Assembly (NCBI GenBank): GCA_045613065.1
Contig: JAZLAH010000026.1
Coordinates: 1-13,619, forward strand
Source of the DNA: Fimenecus sp045613065
GTDB lineage: Bacteria; Bacillota; Clostridia; Oscillospirales; Acutalibacteraceae
DNA length: 13,619 nt
Reading direction: 5' to 3'
This document shows, in pieces, positions 1-8,344 of the stretch. The notes under the pieces were generated by a model. It was not told the DNA's origin, did not search any database, and saw nothing but the letters and a program-made list of their open reading frames with translations. Position 1 is the stretch's first letter; each line of letters starts with the position of its first letter. The translations under genes were made by a program, and so were the position numbers.

Positions 1-1300
1 CGTAACGAATAACAACAACGTCACCATCAACAATTTTGCCATTATAAATAGCATCAATAGCAGCGTCTTCTGAATCAAACACTCTTGCAGGACCTGAATG
101 AACAAGCATTTCAGGAGCAACAGCACTACGCTTAACTACACAACCGTTTTTTGCAATATTGCCCCAAAGAATTGCAATACCACCTCTTTCACTGTATGGA
201 TTATCAATAGGACGGATTGCATCTGTATTCTTAATATATGCACCTTCAATATTTTCACCAACAGATTTACCTGTTGCTGTGATAAGTGACAAGTCAAGAA
301 GGTCTTTCTTTGCAAGTTCAGCCTGAACAGCAGGAATACCGCCTGCATTGTTAAGGTCGTGCATATGTGTACCTCCTGCAGGTGCAAGATGACAAAGATT
401 AGGCACCTTGGCACTGATTTCGTTAAACATATGAAGATCAACAGGAACACCTGCTTCATTAGCAATAGCAAGAAGATGAAGAACACTGTTTGATGAACAA
501 CCAAGAGCCATATCACAAGCAAGAGCATTACGGATTGACTTTTCATTGATAATATCACGAGCTTTAATGTCTTTTTCAACAAGGTTCATAATTGCCATAC
601 CAGCATGTTTTGCAAGCTGAATACGACCACTATGTACTGCTGGGATTGTACCATTACCAGGAAGAGCAATACCAACTGCTTCTGCAAGACAGTTCATTGA
701 GTTTGCTGTGTACATACCTGAACATGAACCACAACCAGGGCAAACATTTTCTTCAAATTCACAGAGTTTGCAATCATCAATGATACCTGCTTTTTTAGCA
801 CCAACTGCCTCAAACATCTTTGAAAGTGATGTTTCAACACCATCAATAAGGCCTGACATCATAGGTCCTCCTGAACAAACAACAGCAGGGATATTAAGAC
901 GAACTGCAGCCATAATCATACCAGGAACAATCTTATCACAGTTTGGAACAAGAACTGCACCATCAAATCCGTGTGCCATAATCATTGTTTCAACACTGTC
1001 AGCAATAAGTTCACGAGATGCAAGTGAATACTTCATACCAACGTGACCCATAGCGATACCATCACAAACACCGATTGCAGGAACCATTACAGGAGTACCA
1101 CCTGCCATACGTACACCTGCTTTTACAGCCTCTGTGATTTTATCAAGATGAATGTGACCAGGAACGATTTCACTGTGTGCAGAAACAACAGCAATCAAAG
1201 GTCTTTCAATTTCTTCTTTAGTATAGCCCATTGCATAAAAAAGGCTTCTATTAGGTGCTCTTTCAACACCTCTTAATACGTTTTCACTTCTTAAATTCAT
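1..1300 (-). CDS. ilvD: Dihydroxy-acid dehydratase (partial, C-terminus off window)
   Basis: This enzyme dehydrates 2,3-dihydroxy-isovalerate and 2,3-dihydroxy-3-methylvalerate to the 2-keto acids in valine and isoleucine synthesis, in the cytoplasm. I translated the minus strand from the ATG at 1300-1298 to the window edge: 433 codons run open with no frameshift. The usual length is about 550-560 residues, so roughly 120 C-terminal residues are missing. Family signatures are clear: VPGHIHL (46-52), CDGIAMGH with C79, PNCDK with C121 and the Mg-binding lysine K123, and CPGCGSCSGMYTANSMNCL starting at C187, whose C193 is the expected third Fe-S ligand. The start has a GGAGGA ribosome binding site about six bases upstream. 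It is transcribed away from the hydrolase gene at 1490. The paralogous 6-phosphogluconate dehydratase (Edd) is less likely because the residues around the Cys motifs follow the IlvD pattern. Confidence 0.97.
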   Translation of the reverse strand, partial: MNLRSENVLRGVERAPNRSLFYAMGYTKEEIERPLIAVVSAHSEIVPGHIHLDKITEAVKAGVRMAGGTPVMVPAIGVCDGIAMGHVGMKYSLASRELIADSVETMIMAHGFDGAVLVPNCDKIVPGMIMAAVRLNIPAVVCSGGPMMSGLIDGVETSLSKMFEAVGAKKAGIIDDCKLCEFEENVCPGCGSCSGMYTANSMNCLAEAVGIALPGNGTIPAVHSGRIQLAKHAGMAIMNLVEKDIKARDIINEKSIRNALACDMALGCSSNSVLHLLAIANEAGVPVDLHMFNEISAKVPNLCHLAPAGGTHMHDLNNAGGIPAVQAELAKKDLLDLSLITATGKSVGENIEGAYIKNTDAIRPIDNPYSERGGIAILWGNIAKNGCVVKRSAVAPEMLVHSGPARVFDSEDAAIDAIYNGKIVDGDVVVIRY

Positions 1301-1341
1301 AATAAGTCCTCCGACAATATTAATTTAAAATATTACATTAT

Positions 1342-1370
1342 ATTTTATACTTATACAACAGATTTTTCAA
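1342..1370 (-). promoter_or_regulatory. Predicted sigma-70-type promoter for ilvD
   Basis: On the minus strand, TTGAAA (1370-1365) and TAAAAT (1347-1342) are separated by exactly 17 bases. The expected transcript would start near 1335, giving a leader of about 35 bases. That is too short for a T-box or leader-peptide attenuator. A second overlapping pair (TTGTAT with TAATAT, also 17 apart) could be used instead, since the region is very AT-rich. Confidence 0.5.
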
Positions 1371-1430
1371 GAGGTAATAAAAAAATAATACGAATATAAA
1401 ATAATATATTATGATTTATTTATTATGTTA

Positions 1431-1459
1431 TTGTACAAACAAATTTTATATGATATTAT
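1431..1459 (+). promoter_or_regulatory. Predicted sigma-70-type promoter for the GH38/57-like gene
   Basis: TTGTAC (1431-1436) and TATTAT (1454-1459) are separated by 17 bases, with a TG just upstream of the -10. Transcription would start near 1466, about 24 bases before the GTG start. The rest of the 1301-1489 spacer is AT-rich, and I see no clear operator in it. Confidence 0.55.
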
Positions 1460-1489
1460 AGAAAAAAGTTGCTATAAGGAGAATTACTA

Positions 1490-3985
1490 GTGCTTGAAAA
1501 TAAGATTCACATAGCTTATGGATTTCATGTTAATTGTTATCATTCATATCGTGGTGATACTAATGATAATTTAGGTTTTGGTTCTGACATAAGAATAATC
1601 AGAAAAATTCTTAATACACTCACAGAATTTAATGAACAAGGAATTCCTGTAAAAGGTACTTGGGATACTGAAAATTTCTTTTCGTTACAAAAAATTCTTC
1701 CTGAATATGCACCTGACATTATCGAGAAGATGAAGGAAAGAGTCGAGAAATATGGTGATGAAAACATCATAATGGGCTACAACAATGGTGCTTTGTCGGC
1801 TATGACTGAAGACGAATTCTGTGAAAGTATCAATCTTGCAATCACTAATGAGGATGGTAGCGGACTCAAAGATATTTTTGGTACTTGTGAAAAACTTGTC
1901 CGTCCACAAGAGGTTATGTTCACACCATCACAGGTATCTTTGTATAACAAATTGGGCATTAAGGCACTTTGTCTTTATTACAGTTGTGTTCCATTTGATG
2001 CATTCAGAACTATTGTCCCAAAGCTCTCTGATGAAGAAGCATTTAATCCCCTTACATACACATACAATGGTGAAAGTATGACTATAATTCCAACATACTC
2101 AAACTCTGATATTTGTGATGCAGGTTGTCTTCGTGCTTGGGTAAAAGACCTTCGTAAAAAGCAGGAATCAGGTGAAATCAATAATGACCTATTCCTTTTC
2201 ATCAATATGGATGCTGACGCTATATTCTGGGAAACGATTGATATGGGTAAATTCACAGGTAAAATTGCCAATACTGATGGCATTCACGGTCTTATAAAAG
2301 AAGTTGCTGATTTACCTTACGTTGTTTTTGATACTCCAGGTAATTACATAAAGGCACACAATCCAATAGGCAAAATTAATTTTACTCACGATACTGCTGA
2401 CGGAAACTTTACAGGTTATGCTTCTTGGTCAGAAAAACCATTTAACAGAAAAATATGGACTCGAATTGAACGAGCAAGAGCTATGTCTAAAGTTACAAGT
2501 GAACGAGATATGCTTTCTCCATCTTTTAAAAACCGAGTTCTTTTATTATCAACAACACATTTTGGTCTTGCAACACCAGTCCTCAATATTCAAAGAGAAA
2601 AAACTGCACTTGAGCTGAGTGACAATGTTATTAATGATGAATTTTCTGCAATGCCTGAAACTGAAAAAATCACTATATATAACATAACAAATTCATTATT
2701 ACAATGTGTTCAGATTGAAATAAAAAAAGATATCAGTAATATATCTTGTCTGACAGTTGAAGCTGATGACCTTGAGTCATTTATTGCCGTACCAACGGAT
2801 GACAATTGCAAATCTGCATTCTTGATGCTCAAATTTAAAAAGTTATGTGAAAAATATGAATTAAAAATAGGTTTTGATGTTAAGAAAGAAACAGCTAAAA
2901 TTAAGAATCTTCTTGAAACACCTCGAATGTCACTTATGTTTTCACCAAATGGTAACATTGCATTTGCACAAATTGATGGTAAAAAAATCGGTGATTATGA
3001 CTTTTTACAATCATATATTACATACAATGGAAAAAAATACGATTTTAAGAACACAAACATCTGTGCTCTACCTGTTGCAGGTGATGGTGAAGGCATAAGA
3101 GTACAAGGTGAAATTCATCTGCCAAAAGAGATTTCATCAGGCAACTATACTTTTGATTTCTTTAAGACTTCATTTTCAGATGCTATTTTTGTTCGTACCA
3201 CTGTTTCATATCCATATACTGCTGAAAAGACATCCATTTCAACTGAAAACTCTGCTCTTGGCAGATATAGTGATATGAGTTGGAAAGAAACTGTTCCATT
3301 CCAAATTACTCCAACTCTAAGGGGAGATATTTCCGTTATCAAGCGTAATTTTATGGACGATATTTCTTCTTTCAGAACACAGTCATTCCCTGAATGCGAC
3401 TCCAAAAACGACCATATTGACTCATTCAATCATCAATTAACAGGTGGCTTTGTGGGGCTCTGTGATGAAGAATGTGGAATCGTTGTTGCAAATGCAAGAC
3501 AAGTACTCTCATCTATGGCTCATTGTCCGATGCGTCTTGAAAAAGATAAAACCGTAAGAATGAATCCATTTGGTACATATTACGGAAATCAAAGACATCA
3601 TCACGGCAGAGCAAAAGACCAGATTCTTGATACATACACCCTTGTTGCAGCACAAGGTAAAAGTATTGCTCCTTCATACAACGGAAGTCAAGAAACTGCT
3701 ATTTTCGGATTATATCCAATGTCAGGCAACAGTCTTTCAGATAGTGAAAAGAGTGAAATCTGTGCTTTTGCTGACGGAGCATTGATTACTGCAGATAAAA
3801 ATGATTTTATTGGTCCGTTTACGAATGATAATATCTTATTACACGAAAGTAATGCTGACGGAATTGACGAAAAAGATTTGAAAAACCCTGTTCTTACAGG
3901 TCTTTCAGGTAATCTTGGCAAATATGTGACAAATGGTGTAAGGGCAATTACGCATATTATCACAACACAGATTAAAGCAAAGTAA
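1490..3985 (+). CDS. Putative GH38/GH57-like glycoside hydrolase, specificity unknown
   Basis: This is an 831-residue protein without a signal peptide, so probably cytoplasmic. It starts at GTG, with AAGGAG at 1476-1481 eight bases upstream. I do not recognise a named family member. The N-terminal ~340 residues read like the barrel domain of GH57/GH38 enzymes. They contain FHVNCYH (12-18), a WDTENFF stretch (58-64), RPQEVMFTPS (138-147) followed by a GIKAL strand as in the GH57 'PE...GI' segment, and MDADAIFW (240-247). A segment at 305-331 recalls the HRGTYT...K..NR region of alpha-mannosidases. E141 and D241/D243 are candidate catalytic acids by analogy only. The remainder (about 370-831) looks beta-rich like GH38 C-terminal domains and has an APSYNGS motif near 725. 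It is a single-gene unit with its own promoter and terminator. The open frame is secure; the function is inference. Confidence 0.65.
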   Translation: MLENKIHIAYGFHVNCYHSYRGDTNDNLGFGSDIRIIRKILNTLTEFNEQGIPVKGTWDTENFFSLQKILPEYAPDIIEKMKERVEKYGDENIIMGYNNGALSAMTEDEFCESINLAITNEDGSGLKDIFGTCEKLVRPQEVMFTPSQVSLYNKLGIKALCLYYSCVPFDAFRTIVPKLSDEEAFNPLTYTYNGESMTIIPTYSNSDICDAGCLRAWVKDLRKKQESGEINNDLFLFINMDADAIFWETIDMGKFTGKIANTDGIHGLIKEVADLPYVVFDTPGNYIKAHNPIGKINFTHDTADGNFTGYASWSEKPFNRKIWTRIERARAMSKVTSERDMLSPSFKNRVLLLSTTHFGLATPVLNIQREKTALELSDNVINDEFSAMPETEKITIYNITNSLLQCVQIEIKKDISNISCLTVEADDLESFIAVPTDDNCKSAFLMLKFKKLCEKYELKIGFDVKKETAKIKNLLETPRMSLMFSPNGNIAFAQIDGKKIGDYDFLQSYITYNGKKYDFKNTNICALPVAGDGEGIRVQGEIHLPKEISSGNYTFDFFKTSFSDAIFVRTTVSYPYTAEKTSISTENSALGRYSDMSWKETVPFQITPTLRGDISVIKRNFMDDISSFRTQSFPECDSKNDHIDSFNHQLTGGFVGLCDEECGIVVANARQVLSSMAHCPMRLEKDKTVRMNPFGTYYGNQRHHHGRAKDQILDTYTLVAAQGKSIAPSYNGSQETAIFGLYPMSGNSLSDSEKSEICAFADGALITADKNDFIGPFTNDNILLHESNADGIDEKDLKNPVLTGLSGNLGKYVTNGVRAITHIITTQIKAK

Positions 3986-4001
3986 ATATGTATAAAAATA
4001 C

Positions 4002-4031
4002 AAACACGGACAGAAACAACTGTCCGTGTTT
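4002..4031. terminator. Bidirectional intrinsic terminator
   Basis: A perfect 12-base-pair stem (4002-4013 with 4020-4031, core CACGGACAG) encloses a six-base AAACAA loop. On the plus strand it continues into TTTCTTATTT. On the minus strand the run continues as TTTGTATTTTTATAC. It lies between two converging genes: the hydrolase stop at 3985 and the exonuclease stop at 4036. It most likely ends both transcripts. Confidence 0.9.
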
Positions 4032-4035
4032 TTTC

Positions 4036-4917
4036 TTATTTAGTTTGTTCTTCTGTTGTGTCATTCTTGATTTCTGTTGTACGGATTATTTCGTTACAAT
4101 TTCGTTTGACATCTATGTAATCATAGAATTTTTTTACTCTTAAATTCACACGAAATTCTCTGTCGCAATTTTCACAATAGAAAATTCCTCGGAATGATTG
4201 ATTCATAAATTTCCATTTCTTAACTGTCTGTACTTTGCCCCCACAAATTTCGCAGAAACAATTAAAAAGATTCTTATCAATCAACGGGTCATTTTTGTTT
4301 TTGATTACATAAGGATGGAAAAGAAGACGAGCATAAAAATCATAATCACAAACTTTAATAAACTCATTAAGTTTTTCTTCGTTATATACCTTTTTAAAGC
4401 ACTCTGCACTTAAAAGGCTATCATCCAAGGCTCTGTGATGTGGAAAACTGTCAGGGTCAATTTCAAGACACTGAGCAGCATAAGAAAGACCTGCTTGTTG
4501 AACATTTTCCATATTTATAAAGCACTGACAATACTTTTGCAAATCAGCATATTTCTTTATGAAGTCAAGACTATCCTTTTTCATAAACCATTTATAGTTT
4601 GTAAGGAGTGTTCTTATGTCAGTATCTCCCCAGGACATAACGACTGCATCCTCGCCTATCCATTCTTCAAAGTCTTTAATCACCTTTGAAAATGGTTGTC
4701 CTGCCTTAACATCATCATTAGTAATATTTGTTAATGTTTTAATTCTTGAACGAAGTTTTTTTGAAATTACAGGTTTGATAAGTTCTGAAAATGTATCAAC
4801 CTGATTAAGGTTACTGTCAAGTTTAACGGCACCAATTTCAATTATTTCGTTCATAAATTTTTGAGTGGCTTTATTAAAAGAATTATTCCACTCCAAATCC
4901 ATTATTATATACTTCAT
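4036..4917 (-). CDS. DEDDh 3'-5' exonuclease (ERI-1/DnaQ-like) with C-terminal zinc ribbon
   Basis: This 293-residue cytoplasmic protein has an N-terminal RNase T/DnaQ exonuclease domain at about 1-180. Visible signatures are MDLEW with D7 and E9 (ExoI), SWGDTDI with D98/D100 (ExoII), and HHRALDDS with H160/H161 and D165/D166 (ExoIII). The spacing and the WG-D motif resemble ERI-1-type and KapD-type nucleases rather than the DNA polymerase III epsilon subunit. The C-terminus carries C222-x2-C225-G-G and C248-x2-C251, which looks like a zinc ribbon that could bind nucleic acid. It is the last gene of the folate operon, 14 bases after the folK stop. Its ribosome binding site is weak (GGTG), which suggests low or coupled translation. 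The substrate (RNA or DNA) cannot be told from the sequence. Confidence 0.85.
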   Translation of the reverse strand: MKYIIMDLEWNNSFNKATQKFMNEIIEIGAVKLDSNLNQVDTFSELIKPVISKKLRSRIKTLTNITNDDVKAGQPFSKVIKDFEEWIGEDAVVMSWGDTDIRTLLTNYKWFMKKDSLDFIKKYADLQKYCQCFINMENVQQAGLSYAAQCLEIDPDSFPHHRALDDSLLSAECFKKVYNEEKLNEFIKVCDYDFYARLLFHPYVIKNKNDPLIDKNLFNCFCEICGGKVQTVKKWKFMNQSFRGIFYCENCDREFRVNLRVKKFYDYIDVKRNCNEIIRTTEIKNDTTEEQTK

Positions 4918-4931
4918 AACACACCAGAATT

Positions 4932-5426
4932 CTATTTGCTAATTGTTAATTTATCCTTTGAACAGAAAAACCTTACACCCTCGTCAGTTAAAAGTTCTCC
5001 TGCTTTTTCTCTGCTTATTAATCCACATTGAAAATCCAAGTCAAGTAATGGTTTAAGCACGAAATTTCGTTCCATCATTCTTGGATGAGGTAAAACCAAT
5101 GATTTTGTATCCTTTGTTTCATCACCGAAAAGTAACAAATCAATATCTATAATACGAGGACCATTTTTGATAGTTCTTACTCTGCCTAACCCCGATTCAA
5201 TACCAAGTGCAGCACCTAAAAGATTATCCGAATTAAACTCAGTTTCAACCTCAACCACGATGTTCAAAAAATCGTCCTGATTATCGTAACCGACAGGGTC
5301 TGTTTCGTAGATGTTTGATACGTCAGTAACATTAGTCATCGGCAACAAGTTCAATGAATCTATTGCATCTTGAAGATTCTGCATACGGTCACCAATATTA
5401 GTACCAATTCCAAGATATGCTTTCAT
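4932..5426 (-). CDS. folK: 2-amino-4-hydroxy-6-hydroxymethyldihydropteridine pyrophosphokinase
   Basis: This enzyme transfers pyrophosphate from ATP to 6-hydroxymethyl-7,8-dihydropterin, the step just before FolP in folate synthesis. The 164-residue length is normal for a stand-alone HPPK. Signatures are GTNIGDR at 8-14, the hallmark PRIIDIDLLLFG at 90-101 with Mg-binding D94 and D96, and LPHPRMMERNFVLKPL from 112. It has a GAGAGG ribosome binding site inside the end of folB. Its ATG overlaps the folB stop by one base (TAATG), so translation is probably coupled. It is not fused to FolB or FolP, unlike the fusions seen in some other bacteria. Confidence 0.96.
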   Translation of the reverse strand: MKAYLGIGTNIGDRMQNLQDAIDSLNLLPMTNVTDVSNIYETDPVGYDNQDDFLNIVVEVETEFNSDNLLGAALGIESGLGRVRTIKNGPRIIDIDLLLFGDETKDTKSLVLPHPRMMERNFVLKPLLDLDFQCGLISREKAGELLTDEGVRFFCSKDKLTISK

Positions 5427-5785
5427 TATCGTGACCTCTCAATTGTAACGGCAACATAATCGAAGTCGGCTTTTATTGGTGCTTCAGGCTTTTTCAATGT
5501 GATAACCAAAGAATTGATTTTATCAAATTCTAAAAAAAGTTCGTCAGCAACTCTTTGTGCAACTCTTTCAAGTAAATCGTTTTTTTCGCTTTGTGCCACT
5601 CTGCGTACTGTTTTAATGATTTTCGCATAGCTTACAGTATCATCAACATTGTCAGTCGCACAAGGTACTGACAGGTCAACGCCTGCTTCAATATCAAATA
5701 TAAAATTCTGTCCATCAATCTTTTCTTCTGGATTAACACCATGATAACAAAACAACTTTAAATCTTTTACAATAATTTTATCCAT
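5426..5785 (-). CDS. folB: Dihydroneopterin aldolase
   Basis: This enzyme cleaves 7,8-dihydroneopterin to 6-hydroxymethyl-7,8-dihydropterin and glycolaldehyde; the family acts as a homo-octamer. The 119-residue length is typical. Family residues are visible: YHGVNPEEK near the start with E21, VSY at 51-53 (Y53), LLERVA with E73, and KKPEAPI with the catalytic lysine at K99. These match the positions of E22, Y54, E74 and K100 in the Staphylococcus aureus enzyme. A GAGAGG site five bases before the ATG sits inside the end of folP. The folP stop is one base upstream and folK overlaps by one base, so all three are probably translated together. Confidence 0.95.
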   Translation of the reverse strand: MDKIIVKDLKLFCYHGVNPEEKIDGQNFIFDIEAGVDLSVPCATDNVDDTVSYAKIIKTVRRVAQSEKNDLLERVAQRVADELFLEFDKINSLVITLKKPEAPIKADFDYVAVTIERSR

Positions 5786-5786
5786 T

Positions 5787-6614
5787 TTAACCTCTCACTA
5801 TTGCATCGCACATTTTTGCAGCTAAAACATTTTCACGGACATTATGCACTCTGATGATATCAGTTCCACCTTGTATTGCAAGTGCATTTGCAGAAATTGT
5901 TCCGTAAACTAAATCTTCTTTTTCCGAATTTGTTGCAGTTGAAACAACTCTTTTTGATGAAAGTGCAGTAAGTAAAGCTACATCTTTTATTTTTATATCT
6001 TTAATATTTTTTATTAATTCAAGATTATCTTCGTAAGATTTACCGAAACCGATTCCCGCATCAAAAGCAATTTGATTTTTATTAATGCCAAACTCTTCAC
6101 AACGATATAACATATCATTGAAAAAATTCAAAACATCTTGCGTAACTCCGTTAGAATAATTAACGATAGATGATGAATCGCCACCACCTGTATGCATTAT
6201 AATCCAACCACAATTATAATCTTTGACAAGTTTTGCTATTTCAGGATTAAACACTCCGCTCACATCATTGATTATTGATGCACCATTTTCAAGAGCATAT
6301 CTTGCAACCTGTGGATAAAAAGTATCAACTGAAATAACAGCATCAGTTTCATTTGCAAGTAATGGCAGATACTGTTTAATAATTTCAAGTTCTTCCTCAG
6401 GTGTTAAAACGGTATGTCCAGGTCGTGTTGAATGGGCACCGATATCAATAATATCAGCACCATCCATATGCATTCTCTTTGCATGGTCAACTGCCTTCTC
6501 AGGGGAATTATATTTTCCACCATCAAAAAAGGAGTCAACTGTAACGTTAAGAATACCCATTACATATGTCTTTTTTCCCAAATCTAAGCTAAAATTTCCA
6601 CCTGAAAAAGTCAT
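5787..6614 (-). CDS. folP: Dihydropteroate synthase
   Basis: This enzyme condenses 6-hydroxymethyl-dihydropterin pyrophosphate with p-aminobenzoate to dihydropteroate and is the target of sulfonamides. The 275 residues form a TIM barrel of normal length. Signatures in order are MGILNVT-V-DSFFDGG (19-33), DIGAHSTRPG (57-66), SVDTF (95-99), INDVSG (115-120), SSKR carrying the expected substrate-binding lysine, and IIRVHNV near the C-terminus. The first signature normally reads NVTPDSFSDGG. Here the proline is Val26 and the serine after DSF is Phe30, in a loop that contacts substrate and sulfa drugs. The start overlaps the folE stop by four bases (ATGA), with a GGGA site inside folE. Confidence 0.96.
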   Translation of the reverse strand: MTFSGGNFSLDLGKKTYVMGILNVTVDSFFDGGKYNSPEKAVDHAKRMHMDGADIIDIGAHSTRPGHTVLTPEEELEIIKQYLPLLANETDAVISVDTFYPQVARYALENGASIINDVSGVFNPEIAKLVKDYNCGWIIMHTGGGDSSSIVNYSNGVTQDVLNFFNDMLYRCEEFGINKNQIAFDAGIGFGKSYEDNLELIKNIKDIKIKDVALLTALSSKRVVSTATNSEKEDLVYGTISANALAIQGGTDIIRVHNVRENVLAAKMCDAIVRG

Positions 6615-7174
6615 CTTAATCCCAACAGAGTCATTACTTCGGCTCTTGTTCTTGCATCCTTTCTCATAATTCCACGTAATGCAGATGTCTGTGTTTGTGA
6701 ACCTGCGGCTTTAATTCCACGCATAGTCATACAAAGATGTTCTGCTTCAACGACAACAGCAACGCCTTTAGGGTCCATTTCTTTCTGAATAAAATCAGCA
6801 ATCTGCGCAGTTAATCTTTCCTGCAACTGTGGTCTTCTTGCATAACTGTTTACTATTCTTGCAAGCTTTGAAAGACCGATTACAAGACCCTCATCATTTG
6901 GAATATATGCAATATGTGCTTTACCAACAAAAGGTAGAAAATGATGTTCACACATTGAATACATTGGAATATCACGTACAACTACTATCTCGTCACTCTG
7001 TCCCTCACGGAACATCTTTAAATGCTTTTCAGGATTTTCTGTGAGTCCTGAAAAGATTTCTTCATACATATTTGCAACTCTTTTTGGAGTCTCCTGAAGT
7101 CCTTCTCTATCAGGGTCTTCACCTATTGCTAATAAAATCTCACGAAACGCATTTTCAATTCTTTGTTTATCCAT
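6611..7174 (-). CDS. folE: GTP cyclohydrolase I (FolE1 type)
   Basis: This enzyme converts GTP to 7,8-dihydroneopterin triphosphate plus formate, the first step of pterin and folate synthesis. I place the start at the ATG at 7174 (187 residues, MDKQRIENAF). It has a GAGGA site eight bases upstream and sits four bases after the preceding stop, and family similarity begins there. The frame also opens at 7222, but that would add 16 residues lying inside the upstream gene with no ribosome site. Zinc ligands are visible as C75, H78 (CEHHFLPF) and C148 (HLCMTMRG), with H77 also in the active site. YARRPQLQERLT and SQTQTSALRG are further family signatures. It overlaps folP by four bases. Confidence 0.97.
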   Translation of the reverse strand: MDKQRIENAFREILLAIGEDPDREGLQETPKRVANMYEEIFSGLTENPEKHLKMFREGQSDEIVVVRDIPMYSMCEHHFLPFVGKAHIAYIPNDEGLVIGLSKLARIVNSYARRPQLQERLTAQIADFIQKEMDPKGVAVVVEAEHLCMTMRGIKAAGSQTQTSALRGIMRKDARTRAEVMTLLGLR

Positions 7175-7178
7175 TTTA

Positions 7179-8342
7179 TCAATCCTCTTCAAAAACAACA
7201 CATAAATAGTTGTGTGTATCAATTGTATAATAAGTTACTTTATATGGATTTAATCGTCTGCCACTCTTTTTTACTGCAGAATACACATAATCAAAAAATC
7301 CATTATCATTCTTAATATCATTCAATGCCTTATTAAAGTCATTTGAATTATCAAAAAGATATTCAACTTTATTTTCACCTTTTCTTAGAAATTCTGCACT
7401 ACGATTAGAGTACTCTGAAAAACCATTATATGATTTAATATATGAGTTTTCCACGGCATAATAATATGCAGTATCTGAAACACAGAAATTATTTGCAGGT
7501 TCAATATTAAAGTGGTCTGTCTTTATCATTTCATCGTTTACATTAAAATAAAAGAAAACAATTGAATTATCTGCACCTGAATCATTCCATGTAGCATCAA
7601 GATAATAATTCAGATTATCTATTTCAACAACATTCCACATATGAGGTGATATTTCACCATTGGATTCACCATTACCTACCACAAGGTAATTATCAATGTC
7701 GAGTGCATCAAGCAAAATCTGAACAGCTCTTGAGTACCCCTCACAAATCGCTTTACCATACAGTAATGAGTCATGTGCAGAATCTCCACCTGATTGTTTC
7801 ACCATTTCATCGTAAACTGTATTTTCGCAAATGTAATTGTGAATATATAATTCTTTTTCATAATCAGTATTTAAGATGTTCGCATTACTGACAATTTCAT
7901 CAACTTTACGATTTAATAAAGTTGTTATTTGTTGTGCTTCAGATGAAGTATTACGATAACTTGGAGTAAATAAAACAGAGGTTTTATTCTCGATATACTG
8001 ATAATCATTATCAACCCAGAAAATATGAGGATTATCATATAAAACAGCCGTAAAAATAGTTTTAAGCTTTTTACTGTCAATTTCTATAACAACAGAATCT
8101 TCAAAACCCATAAATGAAGAATACATTGTAACATACGCTTCTTTTTCAACGTCGCTAAGGTTGTTATAATAGAAATAAGTATTATCGTTCAAAAGAGTCT
8201 GAAAATCCAGTCTTTCCTGTTGTGTTGGTTTACTTTCCTCTATCTTATATTGTTCATTTACTGTATTAGCAAATTCCATAATAGGGCCTGTTATAATAAC
8301 AGCAACTATAATCGTTATTACCCATGATAAAAACCTTTTCAT
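7179..8342 (-). CDS. Membrane-anchored transglutaminase-like (TGc) protein
   Basis: This is a 387-residue protein with an N-terminal hydrophobic segment at about 5-24 after a positively charged MKR. It is an uncleaved anchor or signal peptide, so the body is probably extracytoplasmic. A transglutaminase/protease-like core lies at about 155-260 with an intact Cys-His-Asp triad: C200 in GKAICEGYSRA, H234 in SPHMWNVVEI and D249 in YYLDATWND. Family members cross-link, cleave or deamidate proteins or peptidoglycan; the substrate here is unknown. About 130 residues on each side of the core have no motif I recognise. The gene starts two bases after the stop of the LCP-like gene and its end carries the folE ribosome site, so it is embedded in the operon. 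Confidence 0.8.
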   Translation of the reverse strand: MKRFLSWVITIIVAVIITGPIMEFANTVNEQYKIEESKPTQQERLDFQTLLNDNTYFYYNNLSDVEKEAYVTMYSSFMGFEDSVVIEIDSKKLKTIFTAVLYDNPHIFWVDNDYQYIENKTSVLFTPSYRNTSSEAQQITTLLNRKVDEIVSNANILNTDYEKELYIHNYICENTVYDEMVKQSGGDSAHDSLLYGKAICEGYSRAVQILLDALDIDNYLVVGNGESNGEISPHMWNVVEIDNLNYYLDATWNDSGADNSIVFFYFNVNDEMIKTDHFNIEPANNFCVSDTAYYYAVENSYIKSYNGFSEYSNRSAEFLRKGENKVEYLFDNSNDFNKALNDIKNDNGFFDYVYSAVKKSGRRLNPYKVTYYTIDTHNYLCVVFEED

Positions 8343-8344
8343 AT

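Noticed and set aside
98..1276. Several open frames on the plus strand and in other frames opposite ilvD
   Set aside because: They are shadows. The minus-strand IlvD frame translates cleanly through the whole stretch with all family motifs.
1..1300. Possible frameshift or pseudogene in ilvD
   Set aside because: I translated all 433 codons and found one continuous frame with intact Fe-S cysteines. It is only cut by the window edge.
1301..1489. T-box or attenuator in front of ilvD
   Set aside because: The likely leader is only about 35 bases, with no terminator/antiterminator pair or T-box motif.
7175..7222. N-terminal extension of folE starting at 7222
   Set aside because: It lies inside the upstream transglutaminase gene and has no ribosome site. 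Family similarity begins at the ATG at 7174, which has a GAGGA site.
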